Positions 18,404 to 28,259 of a stretch of 64,000 nucleotides of DNA are shown here, in pieces. This stretch comes from Gammaproteobacteria bacterium HGW-Gammaproteobacteria-2 (GTDB lineage: Bacteria; Pseudomonadota; Gammaproteobacteria; Xanthomonadales; Xanthomonadaceae). Position 1 is the stretch's first letter; each line of letters starts with the position of its first letter. The notes beneath the pieces are model-generated. The model did not search any database. It saw only the letters and a list, made by a program, of their open reading frames with translations, and was not told the origin of the DNA. A program made the translations under genes and the position numbers. Location: the NCBI GenBank assembly GCA_002840015.1, contig PGZE01000003.1, positions 36,460 through 100,459 of the forward strand, in the 5' to 3' direction.

Positions 18404-19603
18404 TCAGAGCGCTTCGAAGATTCCTGCCGCGCCCATGCCGGTGCCGATACACATCGTCACCATGCCGTACTTGAGCTTGCGCCGACGCATGCCATGCACG
18501 ATGGTGGCGGTGCGAATGGCGCCGGTGGCACCCAGCGGATGGCCCAGGGCAATCGCGCCGCCGAGCGGATTGACTTTGTCTTCGTCCAGGCCAAGATCAC
18601 GGATCACCGCCAGCGCCTGCGCGGCGAAGGCTTCGTTGAGTTCGATCCAGTCGATCTGATCGCGGCTCAGGCCGGCCTGCTTGAGCGCCTTGGGGATGGC
18701 TTCCTTGGGACCAATGCCCATGACTTCGGGCTTGACCCCGGCGACGGCGAAACCAACAAAGCGTGCCAACGGGGTGAGGCCGTAATCCTTGATTGCCTGT
18801 TCCGATGCCAGCAACACCGCGCCGGCACCATCGGACATCTGCGAGGAGTTGCCGGCGGTGACCGAACCGCCAGCGCGGAACACGGTGCGCAGCTTGGCCA
18901 GGCCTTCGGCGCTGGTGTCGGCGCGTGGGCCTTCGTCGGTATCGACGATGATCTCGCGTTGCGTGATGGTGTCGGTGGCGAGATCGGGCTGGCGCGTAAT
19001 GATGGTGTAGGGGCTGATTTCCTCGCGGAACTCGCCAGCGGCAATCGCTGCCAGGGCGCGTTGGTGCGAACGCAGCGAGAACGCGTCCTGATCCTCACGA
19101 CTGACTTTCCACTGCTCGGCGACTTTTTCAGCGGTGATACCCATGCCGTAGGCGATGGCGACGTTATCGTTCTCGAATACCTGGGTGCTCATCGATACCT
19201 TGTGGCCCATCATCGGCACCATGCTCATCGACTCGGTGCCGCCGGCCAGCATCAGATCGGCTTCGCCCAGACGGATGCGATCGGCGGCCAGTGCCACCGC
19301 TTGCACGCCCGACGAACAGAAGCGGTTGATCGTCTGTGCCGGTACGCCGATGGGCAGGCCCGCCAGCAACGCGCCGATGCGCGCCACATTCATGCCTTGC
19401 TCGCCCTCGGGCATGGCGCAGCCAATGATGATGTCGCTGATGCGATTGGCGTCGACGCTTGGCGCTTGCGCCATCACCGCCTTGAGCACGTGCGCCAGCA
19501 TTTCATCGGGGCGGGTGTTGCGAAACATGCCGCGCGGCGCCTTGCCCACCGGGGTGCGGGTGGTGGCGACGATGTAGGCGTCCTGGATTTGGCGGGTTGA
19601 CAT
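18404..19603 (-). CDS. Acetyl-CoA C-acyltransferase (thiolase)
   Basis: Cleaves 3-ketoacyl-CoA with CoA in the last step of beta-oxidation. The protein is 399 residues long. The nucleophile Cys is in [10 protein letters not shown] (about residue 92). The C-terminus has [16 protein letters not shown] with its catalytic His and [11 protein letters not shown] with the second catalytic Cys. It is a FadA/FadI-type degradative thiolase rather than a short biosynthetic one. It follows the fused hydratase/dehydrogenase in the same direction, 144 bp downstream, with a repeat-rich spacer. The strong terminator at 18356-18382 ends the operon. Confidence 0.93.
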   Translation of the reverse strand: MSTRQIQDAYIVATTRTPVGKAPRGMFRNTRPDEMLAHVLKAVMAQAPSVDANRISDIIIGCAMPEGEQGMNVARIGALLAGLPIGVPAQTINRFCSSGVQAVALAADRIRLGEADLMLAGGTESMSMVPMMGHKVSMSTQVFENDNVAIAYGMGITAEKVAEQWKVSREDQDAFSLRSHQRALAAIAAGEFREEISPYTIITRQPDLATDTITQREIIVDTDEGPRADTSAEGLAKLRTVFRAGGSVTAGNSSQMSDGAGAVLLASEQAIKDYGLTPLARFVGFAVAGVKPEVMGIGPKEAIPKALKQAGLSRDQIDWIELNEAFAAQALAVIRDLGLDEDKVNPLGGAIALGHPLGATGAIRTATIVHGMRRRKLKYGMVTMCIGTGMGAAGIFEAL

Positions 19604-19633
19604 GACGTTTCCTCGTTATTTGGTTTTCGGGGC

Positions 19634-19724
19634 GTGGGACTCGGGACGACAATGCTTGCGAACTTTTGCTTTGGTTGTTTGCTCTGGTTTTTCCGAGTCC
19701 CGAGTCCCCAGTCCCGAGTCCCGG
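19634..19724. repeat. GGGACTC-type short tandem and inverted repeats
   Basis: The spacer between the two beta-oxidation genes holds GTGGGACTCGGGAC (19634-19647). Three further copies of the reverse-complement unit, CCGAGTCCC or CCCGAGTCCC, lie in 19693-19724. The copies can pair across the spacer into an RNA hairpin. Such heptamer-like intergenic repeats are common in Xanthomonas-type genomes. Confidence 0.75.
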
Positions 19725-19747
19725 CAACACTGAATCCCGCCTCGGCA

Positions 19748-22120
19748 TCAATTCCGCAGCGGCTTGCCGGTGGTCAGGGTATGCACGATGCGCGCCTGGG
19801 TTTTGGGCATTTGCGCCAGCGCGATAAAGTGCTCCAGCTCCAGCTTCAGCAGCCAGTCTTCGTCAACCAGCGCGCCGCGATCGACGTTGCCGCCGCACAG
19901 CACGGTGGCGATGCGGGTGGCGATTTCCATGTCGTGCTCGGAGATAAAGCGGCCTTCGAGCATGTTGACCAGCATCATCTTGAAGGTAGCGATACCGACA
20001 TCGCCGGCCACTGGTATCTGCCGCGCCGGCAGCGGCGGGCGGTAGCCGCTGTCAGCCAGCGCACGTACCTGCGCCTTGGCGACGAACAGCAACTCATGCG
20101 GGTTGAATACCACCACATCGCTTTCGCGGACGAGGCCGAGCTCCTTGGCTTCCAGTGCCGAGGTCGAGACCTTGGCCATCGCCACCGCTTCGAAGTAAGG
20201 TTTGAGGCCAGCGAACACATCGCCACCGGCGGCCGTAGCCAAGCCGACCCGGGTGGCGATTTCCTTCAGGCCACCGCCAGCCGGCAACAGGCCGACACCG
20301 GCTTCAACCAGACCGATATAGCTTTCCAGCGCCAATACGGTGCGGGTGGCATGCATCTGGAACTCGCAGCCACCGCCCAGCGCCATGCCACGCACCGCCG
20401 CAACTACCGGCACCAGGGCGTATTTGATGCGCTGGCTGGTGGTCTGGAAGTTGGCAATCATCGCGCCGAACTCATCGACCTTGCCGGCCTGAAGCTGGCC
20501 CATCGCACCCTTGAGATCGGCGCCGGCCGAGAATGGCTCGCTGTTTTGCCAGATCACCAGGCCAGAAAAATCCTTTTCGGCAATGCCGATGGCCTGTTGC
20601 AGGCCGTCAAGCACGGCATCGGATACGGTATGCATCTTGGTTTTGAACCCGACCACCGCGATGCCGTCGCCGTCGTGCCACATGCGCACGCCGTCGTTCT
20701 CGAACACCGTCTCGCCGGCGCCGTAACGCTCGCCCAGCACCGGGTCGGGGAAGCGTTGGCGGGCATAAACCGCCAGCGAGGAACGCGGCTTGATCGCGTT
20801 GCTGCTGGGGCTGAAACTGCCCTCGGCCTGATGTACACCGGTACGGCCATCCACCGCCCACGCCGGCAGCGGTGCATTGGCCATGGTCTTGCCGGCAGCG
20901 ATGTCTTCCTGAATCCAGCTGGCGATCTGCTGCCAGCCAGCGGCCTGCCAGGTTTCAAACGGCCCGAGCTTCCAGCCGTAACCCCAGCGGATCGCCAGGT
21001 CTACATCGCGCGCGGTATCGGCGATATCGGCAAGATGGAAGGCACTGTAATGGAACAGGTCGCGGAAACAGGCCCACAGGAACTGTGCCTGCGGATGCGC
21101 ACTGGCGCGCAGCTTGGCGAATTTCTCGGCCGGGTCCTTGAGCTTGAGGATTTCCACCACTTCGGCTGCCGCTTCGCCGGTGGCGGGGCGGTAATCGGCC
21201 TTGCCGATGTCGAGCACCGAGATGGTCTTGCCGATCTTGCGGAAAATGCCGGCGCCGGTCTTCTGGCCCAGCGCGCCTTTTGCAATCAGCGCCTTGAGCC
21301 AGTCGGGTGTGTTGAAGTGGCTATGCCAGGGGTCATCGGGCAGGGTGTCGGCCATGGTCTTGATGACATGCGACATGGTGTCCAAACCAACCACGTCGGA
21401 GGTGCGGTAGGTGGCGCTTTTCGGCCGGCCCAGCAGCGGCCCGGTCAGGGCATCGACTTCATCGAAACCGAGGCCGAAGGCGGCAGTGTGGTGCAGCACC
21501 GACAGGATCGAGAACACGCCGATCCGGTTGCCGATGAAGTTCGGTGTGTCCTTGGCATGTACTACGCCTTTGCCCAAGGTGCTGGTGAGGAACGTTTCCA
21601 GGCCTTCGAGCACGGCCGGATCGGTGCCACGGCAGGCGATCAGTTCGGCCAGGTGCATGTAACGCGGCGGGTTGAAAAAATGCACGCCGCAAAAACGCGG
21701 GCGCACCGCGTCGGGCAGGGCATCGGCCATGGCATTGATGCTCAGGCCCGAGGTGTTGGACGCCACCACCGCGTGCGGCGCGATGTGCGCAGCGATTTTG
21801 CTGTACAAGTCGAGCTTCCAGTCCATTCGCTCAGCGATGGCTTCGATGATCAGATCGCACTCGGCCAGCAGCGGCAGGTGCTGCTCATAATTGGCAGCGG
21901 TGATTGCGGCAGCGCGGGATTTGGCGGCAAGCGGCGAGGGCGACAGCTTGCCGAGGTTGGCAATGGCGCGATTGACGATGCCATTGCGATCGCCCTCTTT
22001 TGCGGGCAAATCGAACAACACCGTATCGACGTTGGCATTGACCAGGTGTGCCGCGATTTGCGCGCCCATGACGCCGGCGCCGAGGACGGCCACCTTGCGA
22101 ACTTTCAGGTTGTTGGACAT
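19748..22120 (-). CDS. Fused 3-hydroxyacyl-CoA dehydrogenase / enoyl-CoA hydratase (FadN-type order)
   Basis: Catalyses the hydration and NAD-dependent oxidation steps of beta-oxidation. Of 790 residues, the N-terminal half is the 3-hydroxyacyl-CoA dehydrogenase (AVLGAGVMGAQIAAHL from residue 11; GVHFFNPPRYMHLAE; NFIGNRIG). The crotonase domain with FSAGADLKG and GMALGGGCEF is in the C-terminal half. That is the reverse of E. coli FadB and the order of Bacillus FadN-like proteins. The start ATG at 22120 immediately precedes the NAD-binding fold. It lies between its TetR regulator (84-bp gap) and the thiolase, all leftward. Confidence 0.92.
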   Translation of the reverse strand: MSNNLKVRKVAVLGAGVMGAQIAAHLVNANVDTVLFDLPAKEGDRNGIVNRAIANLGKLSPSPLAAKSRAAAITAANYEQHLPLLAECDLIIEAIAERMDWKLDLYSKIAAHIAPHAVVASNTSGLSINAMADALPDAVRPRFCGVHFFNPPRYMHLAELIACRGTDPAVLEGLETFLTSTLGKGVVHAKDTPNFIGNRIGVFSILSVLHHTAAFGLGFDEVDALTGPLLGRPKSATYRTSDVVGLDTMSHVIKTMADTLPDDPWHSHFNTPDWLKALIAKGALGQKTGAGIFRKIGKTISVLDIGKADYRPATGEAAAEVVEILKLKDPAEKFAKLRASAHPQAQFLWACFRDLFHYSAFHLADIADTARDVDLAIRWGYGWKLGPFETWQAAGWQQIASWIQEDIAAGKTMANAPLPAWAVDGRTGVHQAEGSFSPSSNAIKPRSSLAVYARQRFPDPVLGERYGAGETVFENDGVRMWHDGDGIAVVGFKTKMHTVSDAVLDGLQQAIGIAEKDFSGLVIWQNSEPFSAGADLKGAMGQLQAGKVDEFGAMIANFQTTSQRIKYALVPVVAAVRGMALGGGCEFQMHATRTVLALESYIGLVEAGVGLLPAGGGLKEIATRVGLATAAGGDVFAGLKPYFEAVAMAKVSTSALEAKELGLVRESDVVVFNPHELLFVAKAQVRALADSGYRPPLPARQIPVAGDVGIATFKMMLVNMLEGRFISEHDMEIATRIATVLCGGNVDRGALVDEDWLLKLELEHFIALAQMPKTQARIVHTLTTGKPLRN

Positions 22121-22203
22121 GTGCGGGGGTACTCCGTTGCTGCGGTTGATCGGATCGTGCGGTCGCGGTGCGTAGGGCACGGGTTGGGGGTGACAACTTT
22201 GTA

Positions 22204-22830
22204 TTACGGCGCGCGCAGGCCTGCTGCGGCAAACCGGATCAGGGCTTGCGCGCTACGCTGGCAATGGGTTTTTTCGCTGACGTTGCCGGGCCGCTTGATC
22301 AGGCCAAAGTCGGCCATCGCGTAAGTGAGTGCCCCTGCTATGAAATCCAGCCGCCAGTAAAGTTCCTCTTTGCCCAGTTCGGGTGCATGCGCGCTGATCG
22401 CCTTGGCGAACTCTCGCAGCACGTGACCGTAGTTGTCGGAAAGAAACTTGCGCAGGCGCTCGTTCTTTTCGGCATAGGCACGGGCGAGCACGCGAACAAA
22501 GGCCGAACCGCCGCCCTGGCGGTCCAGGGTGAGTGCCAGGGCAGGTTCGATGAAGGCGGCTAGAACCGCTTCGAGTGCGTGATCGGCTTGCGCCTGCGCT
22601 TTGCCCAGCGCGTCGAGCCGTTTCTGGCTTAGTTCGTCCAGACGGCGGCGGAAAACCTCGTTGACCAGATTTTCCTTCGAGCCGAAGTGGTAGTTGACCG
22701 CTGCGATATTGACATCGGCGCGGGTGGTGACCTGGCGCAACGAGGTGCCGGCAAAGCCGAACTGGGCGAACAAATCCTCTGCGGCGGTCAGCAACCGTTC
22801 TTTGGTGGAAAAATGTACCGAGGCATTCAT
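22204..22830 (-). CDS. TetR/AcrR family transcriptional regulator, PsrA-like
   Basis: Repressor of 208 residues. The N-terminal TetR helix-turn-helix is complete (LFAQFGFAGTSLRQVTTRAD, then VNIAAVNYHFGSKENL). The sequence SLRxVTxxADVNxAAVNYHFGSK resembles PsrA, the Pseudomonas fatty-acid-responsive repressor of beta-oxidation. The C-terminal half is a ligand domain with no recognisable motif. It is the first gene of the leftward fad operon, and a PsrA-type operator lies just upstream, so autoregulation relieved by long-chain acyl ligands is likely. The ATG at 22830 is preferred over the adjacent TTG. Confidence 0.85.
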   Translation of the reverse strand: MNASVHFSTKERLLTAAEDLFAQFGFAGTSLRQVTTRADVNIAAVNYHFGSKENLVNEVFRRRLDELSQKRLDALGKAQAQADHALEAVLAAFIEPALALTLDRQGGGSAFVRVLARAYAEKNERLRKFLSDNYGHVLREFAKAISAHAPELGKEELYWRLDFIAGALTYAMADFGLIKRPGNVSEKTHCQRSAQALIRFAAAGLRAP

Positions 22831-22855
22831 CAACGGACCAATCCATCGCTCGATT

Positions 22856-22869
22856 CAAACAAACGTTTA
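22856..22869. promoter_or_regulatory. PsrA-like operator upstream of the fad operon
   Basis: CAAAC-AAAC-GTTTA at 22856-22869, 26 bp upstream of the TetR start. The known PsrA consensus is G/CAAAC-N2-4-GTTTG/C; this site matches nine of ten fixed positions. Binding is inferred. Confidence 0.6.
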
Positions 22870-23069
22870 ACACAGACTAGCGCCGGTAACGGGGTGCGGT
22901 CAATGGTCAAAAACGCCAAATCGCTCTTGGGCCGTGACGCGGTTCGCATCATTGGCTACAATGGTTTCTGGGAAATCCCCCTAAGCCCGCGATTGTTCGC
23001 GGTTTTGTGGTAGCCTCGGCTCTTTCACCGGGCTGGCTGCCCTCTCTAATCAATACACGGAGTGATTAC

Positions 23070-23495
23070 ATGGCGCTGCAGCGCACCCTTTCCATCATCA
23101 AACCCGATGCCGTCGCCAAGAATGTCATCGGTCAAATCTACTCCCGTTTCGAGCAAGCAGGTCTGGTCATTGTTGCAGCGAAGATGAAGCACCTCTCGCG
23201 CAGCGAAGCCGAAGGTTTTTATGCGGTACACCGTGAGCGCCCGTTTTTCAATGCGCTGGTTGAGTTCATGATCTCCGGCCCAGTGATGATCCAGGCGCTG
23301 GAAGGCGACAATGCGGTGGCCAAACACCGCGACCTGATGGGCGCTACCAACCCCAAGGACGCTGCGCCCGGCACCATCCGCGCTGATTTTGCCGAGAGCA
23401 TCGATGCCAATGCGGTGCATGGCTCGGACAGCCTCGAAAACGCTGCCAACGAAATTGCCTATTTCTTTGCTACCACCGAACTGTGCCCACGCTGA
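23070..23495 (+). CDS. ndk: Nucleoside diphosphate kinase
   Basis: Transfers the terminal phosphate between nucleoside triphosphates through a phosphohistidine. The protein is 141 residues long, the usual size. It starts [15 protein letters not shown]. The active-site histidine is in ANAVHGSDS, and GAT-P-DA-PGTIR is the nucleotide-binding block. CGGAG lies just upstream of ATG 23070. It is the first gene of a long rightward cluster (rlmN, pilW, rodZ, yfgM, bamB, der), an arrangement conserved in gammaproteobacteria. Confidence 0.96.
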   Translation: MALQRTLSIIKPDAVAKNVIGQIYSRFEQAGLVIVAAKMKHLSRSEAEGFYAVHRERPFFNALVEFMISGPVMIQALEGDNAVAKHRDLMGATNPKDAAPGTIRADFAESIDANAVHGSDSLENAANEIAYFFATTELCPR

Positions 23496-23505
23496 TTGAC
23501 CATCG

Positions 23506-24654
23506 ATGAACGACGGGATTGCCAAGCAAAACCTGCTCGATCTCGACCGTGATGGTCTGGAGCGCTTCTTTGTCGAAACCCTCGACGAGAAGCGCTTCCG
23601 TGCGCATCAAGTGATGAAGTGGATTTATCATCGCCACGTCACTGATTTTGAGTTGATGACGGATATCGGCAAATCGCTGCGTGGCAAGCTGGAGCAGCAC
23701 GCACGGGTGTTGCCGCCTAGCGTCGTGTTTGAAAAGCCATCTACCGATGGCACCCACAAATGGCTGCTTGGCATGGATGGTGGCAATGCCATCGAGACCG
23801 TGCTGATCCCGGACAAGGGGCGTGGCACGCTGTGCGTTTCATCGCAGGTCGGTTGTGGCCTCAACTGCCAGTTTTGCTCCACTGCCACCCAGGGCTTCAA
23901 CCGTAACCTGAGCACCGCCGAAATCATCGGTCAGGTCTGGGTCGCGGCCAAGCATCTGGGTAACGTGCCGCATTTTCAGCGCAAGCTTACCAACGTGGTG
24001 ATGATGGGCATGGGCGAGCCGTTGCTCAATTTTGACAACGTGGTACGCGCCATGAACATCATGCGCGATGACCTCGGTTTTGGCCTCGCCAACAAACGCG
24101 TCACCCTGTCCACTGCCGGTCTGGTGCCACAGATCGATCGCCTTTCCGAGGAGAGCGACGTGTCGCTGGCGGTATCGCTGCACGCGCCCACCGACGAGTT
24201 GCGCACCGAGTTGGTGCCGCTCAACAAGAAATATCCGATTGCAGTGCTGATGGCGGCGTGCGTGCGTTATGCGCAACGCAAGCCGCGCACTTCGATCACC
24301 TTCGAATACACCATGATGAAGGGAATCAACGATCAGCCCGAACATGCCCGCGGCCTGGCTGCGCTGATGCGCAAACTGGATGCCAAGGTGCAGCGCACCA
24401 ACACGGCCAAGGTCAATCTGATTCCGTTCAACCCGTTTCCCGGCACCCGATTCGAGCGCAGCAACGAGACCGATATCCGCGCGTTTCAGACACTGCTGCT
24501 TGAGGCTGGCGTGCTGACCATGGTGCGTCGCACCAGAGGCGATGATATCGATGCCGCCTGTGGTCAGCTCAAGGGGCAGGTGCTCGACCGCACACGCCGG
24601 CAGGCGGATTTTCGCCGCAAGCTTGAAGCACAGGGGGTTTCCGATGCTGCGTAG
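23506..24654 (+). CDS. rlmN: Dual-specificity 23S rRNA A2503 / tRNA A37 C2-methyltransferase
   Basis: Radical-SAM methyltransferase that methylates C2 of A2503 in 23S rRNA and of A37 in some tRNAs. Length 382. The 4Fe-4S motif CGLNCQFC lies about residues 120-127. The second SAM region includes [12 protein letters not shown]. The C-terminal catalytic Cys is in [11 protein letters not shown]. It starts 10 bp after the ndk stop, and its last codons overlap the start of pilW. Confidence 0.96.
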   Translation: MNDGIAKQNLLDLDRDGLERFFVETLDEKRFRAHQVMKWIYHRHVTDFELMTDIGKSLRGKLEQHARVLPPSVVFEKPSTDGTHKWLLGMDGGNAIETVLIPDKGRGTLCVSSQVGCGLNCQFCSTATQGFNRNLSTAEIIGQVWVAAKHLGNVPHFQRKLTNVVMMGMGEPLLNFDNVVRAMNIMRDDLGFGLANKRVTLSTAGLVPQIDRLSEESDVSLAVSLHAPTDELRTELVPLNKKYPIAVLMAACVRYAQRKPRTSITFEYTMMKGINDQPEHARGLAALMRKLDAKVQRTNTAKVNLIPFNPFPGTRFERSNETDIRAFQTLLLEAGVLTMVRRTRGDDIDAACGQLKGQVLDRTRRQADFRRKLEAQGVSDAA

Positions 24655-25402
24655 TCTTCCACGCCAGCTTGCTGTGATTGCGCTGGCGACGGTGATTGGC
24701 GCTTGTGCCGGCAATGGCTCACGCTCCAAAGCCGATGTGGAGCACGCCGTGCAAACCAATCTCGGGCTCGCGCAAAGCTACATGGGCAAGGGCGATTTTG
24801 AGGCCGCGCTGGACAAGCTGCGCAAGGCGGAGGCGCTCAACCCGCGCTCGCCGCAGACCCAATCGATGTTGGGCATGCTCTATGAGCGCATCGGTCGTCC
24901 TGAATTGTCCGGCCCGTTTTACGAAAAGTCGGTCTCGCTGGCGCCAAACGATGGTGCCATGCTCAACAACTATGCAACATGGTTGTGCCGCAGCAAACGC
25001 TCTGCCGACTCGCTCACCTGGTTCGATCGCGCCCTGAACGACCCTTTCTACAAAACCCGGGCGATGGCCTATGGCAACGCAGGGCGTTGCGCCGTTGAAG
25101 CCGGTTTGCTGGAGCGCGCCGAAGGCTACTTTCGTGGTGCGCTCGAGATCGACCCGAACTTTACCGATGTGTTGCAGGACATGGCCAGTCTGAGCTTGCA
25201 ACGCGGCGATTATTTGCGGGCACGCGCCTTTGTGCAGCGGCGTGAAGCCTTGGGCCCGGTGGGGCCGGTGTTGCTGGATATCGCTGCGCATGTAGAAGAC
25301 GGCCGAGGGGATCAAGAGGCCGCACAACGCTACCGTAGACAGCTCCTGGAGCAGTTTCCGGAGTATCAATCCGCCTTGCCAGGTAACAATAAAAAACCAT
25401 GA
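24644..25402 (+). CDS. pilW: Type IV pilus biogenesis/stability protein PilW (PilF)
   Basis: Outer-membrane lipoprotein that helps the PilQ secretin assemble. The 252-residue protein starts with a signal peptide and a lipobox-like VIGAC (Cys about 21). At least four TPR units follow (for example [20 protein letters not shown] and [20 protein letters not shown]), as in PilF/PilW. The ATG at 24644 begins the signal peptide and overlaps rlmN by 11 bp. The stop overlaps rodZ by 4 bp. Position between rlmN and rodZ is the classic one for this gene. Confidence 0.9.
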   Translation: MLRSLPRQLAVIALATVIGACAGNGSRSKADVEHAVQTNLGLAQSYMGKGDFEAALDKLRKAEALNPRSPQTQSMLGMLYERIGRPELSGPFYEKSVSLAPNDGAMLNNYATWLCRSKRSADSLTWFDRALNDPFYKTRAMAYGNAGRCAVEAGLLERAEGYFRGALEIDPNFTDVLQDMASLSLQRGDYLRARAFVQRREALGPVGPVLLDIAAHVEDGRGDQEAAQRYRRQLLEQFPEYQSALPGNNKKP

Positions 25403-26316
25403 ACACGCAAGTCTCAGCCGAGAGTGCCGACGCTATGGAAAGTATCGGACAGCAACTGCGTAGTGCACGGATTGCCAAGGGTTACTCCATTTCCGAGATG
25501 GCAGCGCGAATGCGGGTGCTCAGTCACGTCATTGAAGACATCGAGTGCGAGCGATACGACCGCTTGGGTGCTTCGATCTATGTGCGCGGACACTTGCAAA
25601 GCTATTGCCGTCAGCTCGGGTTGCCCTGTGGCATGGTTGAAGGCTGTGCTGATGCCAGCAAGCTTCCGCCGCTGGCACCCATGGTTCGCAGTTCGGCAAT
25701 TCAGCGGATGGTCGACTTTTCCACACGTAGCCTCGTCTACGTAGTGCTCACCGCATCCATCGGTATCCCGGTAGTGTGGTTTGCACTCAATTCACCAGAA
25801 CCTCATCCGGCGAGGTCGTTGACACGAATTGACCCGGTCACCGCACCATCGCCCGACATAAATGATCCGCTGGTCGTAACCACCAGTGCCACGCTTCAAG
25901 AAAGCGCCGACGCAGTGGCCACGCCGGCCACAGCTGACGCAGCCAACGACCAGCCGGTTGTGGCGTCGCTTGCCGGGTTTTATCGCGAACAGCCTGCGAC
26001 CAAGAGCGTTGATGCACCCGCTTCTGTCGCGGCACCTGAAGTAGTCCCGGCAACAGACGTGTTGCTGCAATTTGAAAAAAAGAGCTGGTTGCAAGTGCGC
26101 TCCCGCGATGGTGGCTTGCGTGATGAAGCGCTTGTCAGTGCTGGTGAGGAGCGCCGTTATCCGTTGGATCAGGTGGGTTACATTACCCTTGGCAACGCGA
26201 GCGGGGTAGCCGTCAGTATCAACGGCGTTGCAGCGGATATCTCCACATTTCAACGCGCAGACGTGGCACGATTTACAATATCTTCGGATGGCGCGTTGGC
26301 TGCGGCCCGCGATTGA
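25399..26316 (+). CDS. rodZ: RodZ-like helix-turn-helix membrane protein
   Basis: Cytoskeletal adaptor that links MreB to the cell wall elongation machinery. Of 305 residues, an N-terminal helix-turn-helix (QQLRSARIAKGYSISEMAAR with IEDIECERYDRLG) comes first. One transmembrane segment follows (about residues 113-133, SLVYVVLTASIGIPVVWFAL), then a low-complexity Ala/Pro/Thr periplasmic linker. The C-terminal beta domain contains VLLQFEKKSWLQVRSRDG. This is RodZ architecture. It overlaps pilW by ATGA. In E. coli ispG and hisS follow; here yfgM follows directly. Confidence 0.88.
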   Translation: MNTQVSAESADAMESIGQQLRSARIAKGYSISEMAARMRVLSHVIEDIECERYDRLGASIYVRGHLQSYCRQLGLPCGMVEGCADASKLPPLAPMVRSSAIQRMVDFSTRSLVYVVLTASIGIPVVWFALNSPEPHPARSLTRIDPVTAPSPDINDPLVVTTSATLQESADAVATPATADAANDQPVVASLAGFYREQPATKSVDAPASVAAPEVVPATDVLLQFEKKSWLQVRSRDGGLRDEALVSAGEERRYPLDQVGYITLGNASGVAVSINGVAADISTFQRADVARFTISSDGALAAARD

Positions 26317-26373
26317 TCCACCGATAATTCTGATCACTAATGCGTTCGGCTATTGCCCGAATCCAGGAACCTC

Positions 26374-27021
26374 ATGGCTATTGAATCTCTCGACGAACAC
26401 GAACAAAGCGAGCGCGTACGCGCCTGGTTGAAAGACAACGCCAGCAACATGTTGACAGGCGTAGCCTTGGGCGTCGCCATGATTGCCGGGTGGCATTGGT
26501 GGCAGAATGCGCAAAGCGAGCATCAGGCCACCGCCGCAGTGCAATTCAACACTCTGGTCGAAGCAGCCAGAGCAAACGAGCCAGATTCGGTGGACGCGAT
26601 TGCGCAGTCACTTCGCTCCGAGTTCGCCGATACGCCGTATGCGTTGCTGGCGGGTTTGCGGGTGGCGCGTGTCAAACTCGACGCTGGCGAGCCACAAGCG
26701 GCGCGCGATGCGCTTGCCGCCATCGATGTTTCCGATCAGGATCAGGCACTGGCGGCATTGGTAGCATTGCGTATCGCCCGTCTTGATCTGACGTTGGACA
26801 AGCCGGGCGATGCGCTGGCGACCTTGCAATCCATCAGCAGCGATTTTGGTGGCCTTGTTGACGAAGCGCGTGGCGACGCTCTGACGGCACTTGATCGTAC
26901 AGACGACGCACGTCTGGCTTATCAAAAAGCATTGACTGTGCTTGACGGTGGCTCGCCGATATATCGCACCGTGCAGATGAAGCTTGACAATCTTGGTGTC
27001 GCCGCCAAGCCGGAGGTCTGA
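26374..27021 (+). CDS. yfgM: YfgM-like periplasmic chaperone / Sec-associated protein
   Basis: Single-pass inner-membrane protein whose E. coli homologue joins the SecYEG-PpiD complex. Of 215 residues, the N-terminus is charged, then a transmembrane segment (about 28-45, MLTGVALGVAMIAGWHWW) is followed by TPR-like helices (DEARGDALTALDRTDDARLAY). The ATG at 26374 follows CAGGAAC. It is three bases from bamB, so the two are probably co-translated. Confidence 0.88.
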   Translation: MAIESLDEHEQSERVRAWLKDNASNMLTGVALGVAMIAGWHWWQNAQSEHQATAAVQFNTLVEAARANEPDSVDAIAQSLRSEFADTPYALLAGLRVARVKLDAGEPQAARDALAAIDVSDQDQALAALVALRIARLDLTLDKPGDALATLQSISSDFGGLVDEARGDALTALDRTDDARLAYQKALTVLDGGSPIYRTVQMKLDNLGVAAKPEV

Positions 27022-27024
27022 GCA

Positions 27025-28242
27025 ATGCGTCGTTTTTTCTTGCGCGCCTCGGTACTTGTATTGAGCGTAGTGCTTCTTTCAGCGTGCGGCACAGTGAAGA
27101 AATGGTTCGGCAAGTCTGACAAAGCGCCCGAGCCCGATGAGCCAGCAGCACTGGTCAATATTGAAAACCCGATTACCATCGAGCGCATCTGGGGTGTGTC
27201 GCTTGGCGACGGCGAAGGTAACCTTTGGACCCGGCAAGCACCCGTTCTCGCCGAGGGCCGCATCTACGCCAGCAATATCGATGGTCGTGTGATGGCCTTC
27301 GATGCGATGACGGGCAAGCAGTTGTGGAGCACCAAAACCAAGCTGCCTTTATCCGGAGGCCCAGGAGTGGGTGCGGGGCGATTGGTGTTGGGCAGCCTTG
27401 AAGGCGATGTAATTGCGCTTGACGCAGATTCCGGTGCCGAGATCTGGCGCACCAAGGTTTCTTCGGAAGTCATCACTGCCCCGGTTGTCTCGCAGGGCTT
27501 TACTGTTGTGCGCGGCAATGACGGACGCGTATTCGGCATCAATCTGGGCGATGGCAAGCGGGTATGGGTTTTTGACCGAGGTTTGCCAGCATTGACTACC
27601 CGCGGCAATGCGCCGCCGGCGCTGGCCCGTGATGCGGTGGTGATTGGCTATGCTGACGGCATGTTGGTTACGCTGCGTATTGCTGATGGCGGCACCCTAT
27701 GGGAACGCGCAGTAGCAACTCCCGATGGCCGCAATGAACTGGAGCGCATGGCCGATATCGATGGTGATATTCAAGTCGGCCTGACCGACGTGTTCGCACA
27801 TAGCATCAAGGGCCAGGTGATGGCGGTGGATTTATCCAGCGGTCGCCCGCTGTGGAATCGCGATATCACTGGTTATGCGGGCATGGCGTTGATGGGCGAC
27901 AAGGTAATCACTGCTGACGGTAGTGGCGTGTTGATGGCGCTTGATCGCGGCACTGGTGCCGGTCTGTGGCGACAAGATGCATTGCTCAACCGGATGGTAT
28001 CGACGCCAGCTGCTGCCGGCCCGTATGTGGTCGCCGGCGATGTTGAAGGGTATTTGCACTGGTTTGACGCAGTTACCGGCGCCCCGGTTGGCCGCATCCA
28101 TCTTGGTGGAGGGCTGCGAATTCCGTTTTTGGGCAAAAAGCCCGGGCCGATCAGGGCAACACCGCAGGTGTCCCCTGATGGCGTGGTTTATGTTGTCAAC
28201 ACCGAAGGCACGCTCGGCGCCTATCGCGTAATTGGTCGCTGA
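27025..28242 (+). CDS. bamB: Outer membrane protein assembly factor BamB
   Basis: Lipoprotein of the BAM complex that helps insert beta-barrel proteins. The protein is 405 residues, with lipobox LSAC (Cys about 19). PQQ-like beta-propeller repeats follow: [58 protein letters not shown] and others, eight blades expected. It lies between yfgM and der, the conserved position. Confidence 0.95.
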   Translation: MRRFFLRASVLVLSVVLLSACGTVKKWFGKSDKAPEPDEPAALVNIENPITIERIWGVSLGDGEGNLWTRQAPVLAEGRIYASNIDGRVMAFDAMTGKQLWSTKTKLPLSGGPGVGAGRLVLGSLEGDVIALDADSGAEIWRTKVSSEVITAPVVSQGFTVVRGNDGRVFGINLGDGKRVWVFDRGLPALTTRGNAPPALARDAVVIGYADGMLVTLRIADGGTLWERAVATPDGRNELERMADIDGDIQVGLTDVFAHSIKGQVMAVDLSSGRPLWNRDITGYAGMALMGDKVITADGSGVLMALDRGTGAGLWRQDALLNRMVSTPAAAGPYVVAGDVEGYLHWFDAVTGAPVGRIHLGGGLRIPFLGKKPGPIRATPQVSPDGVVYVVNTEGTLGAYRVIGR

Positions 28243-28259
28243 GCGAACGGAGAATTGAC

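Noticed and set aside
19634-22324. An 896-codon open frame antisense to the fused beta-oxidation enzyme
   Set aside because: It is a composition shadow of the 790-residue enzyme on the other strand. The His/Arg/Gly-rich translation is typical of antisense frames.
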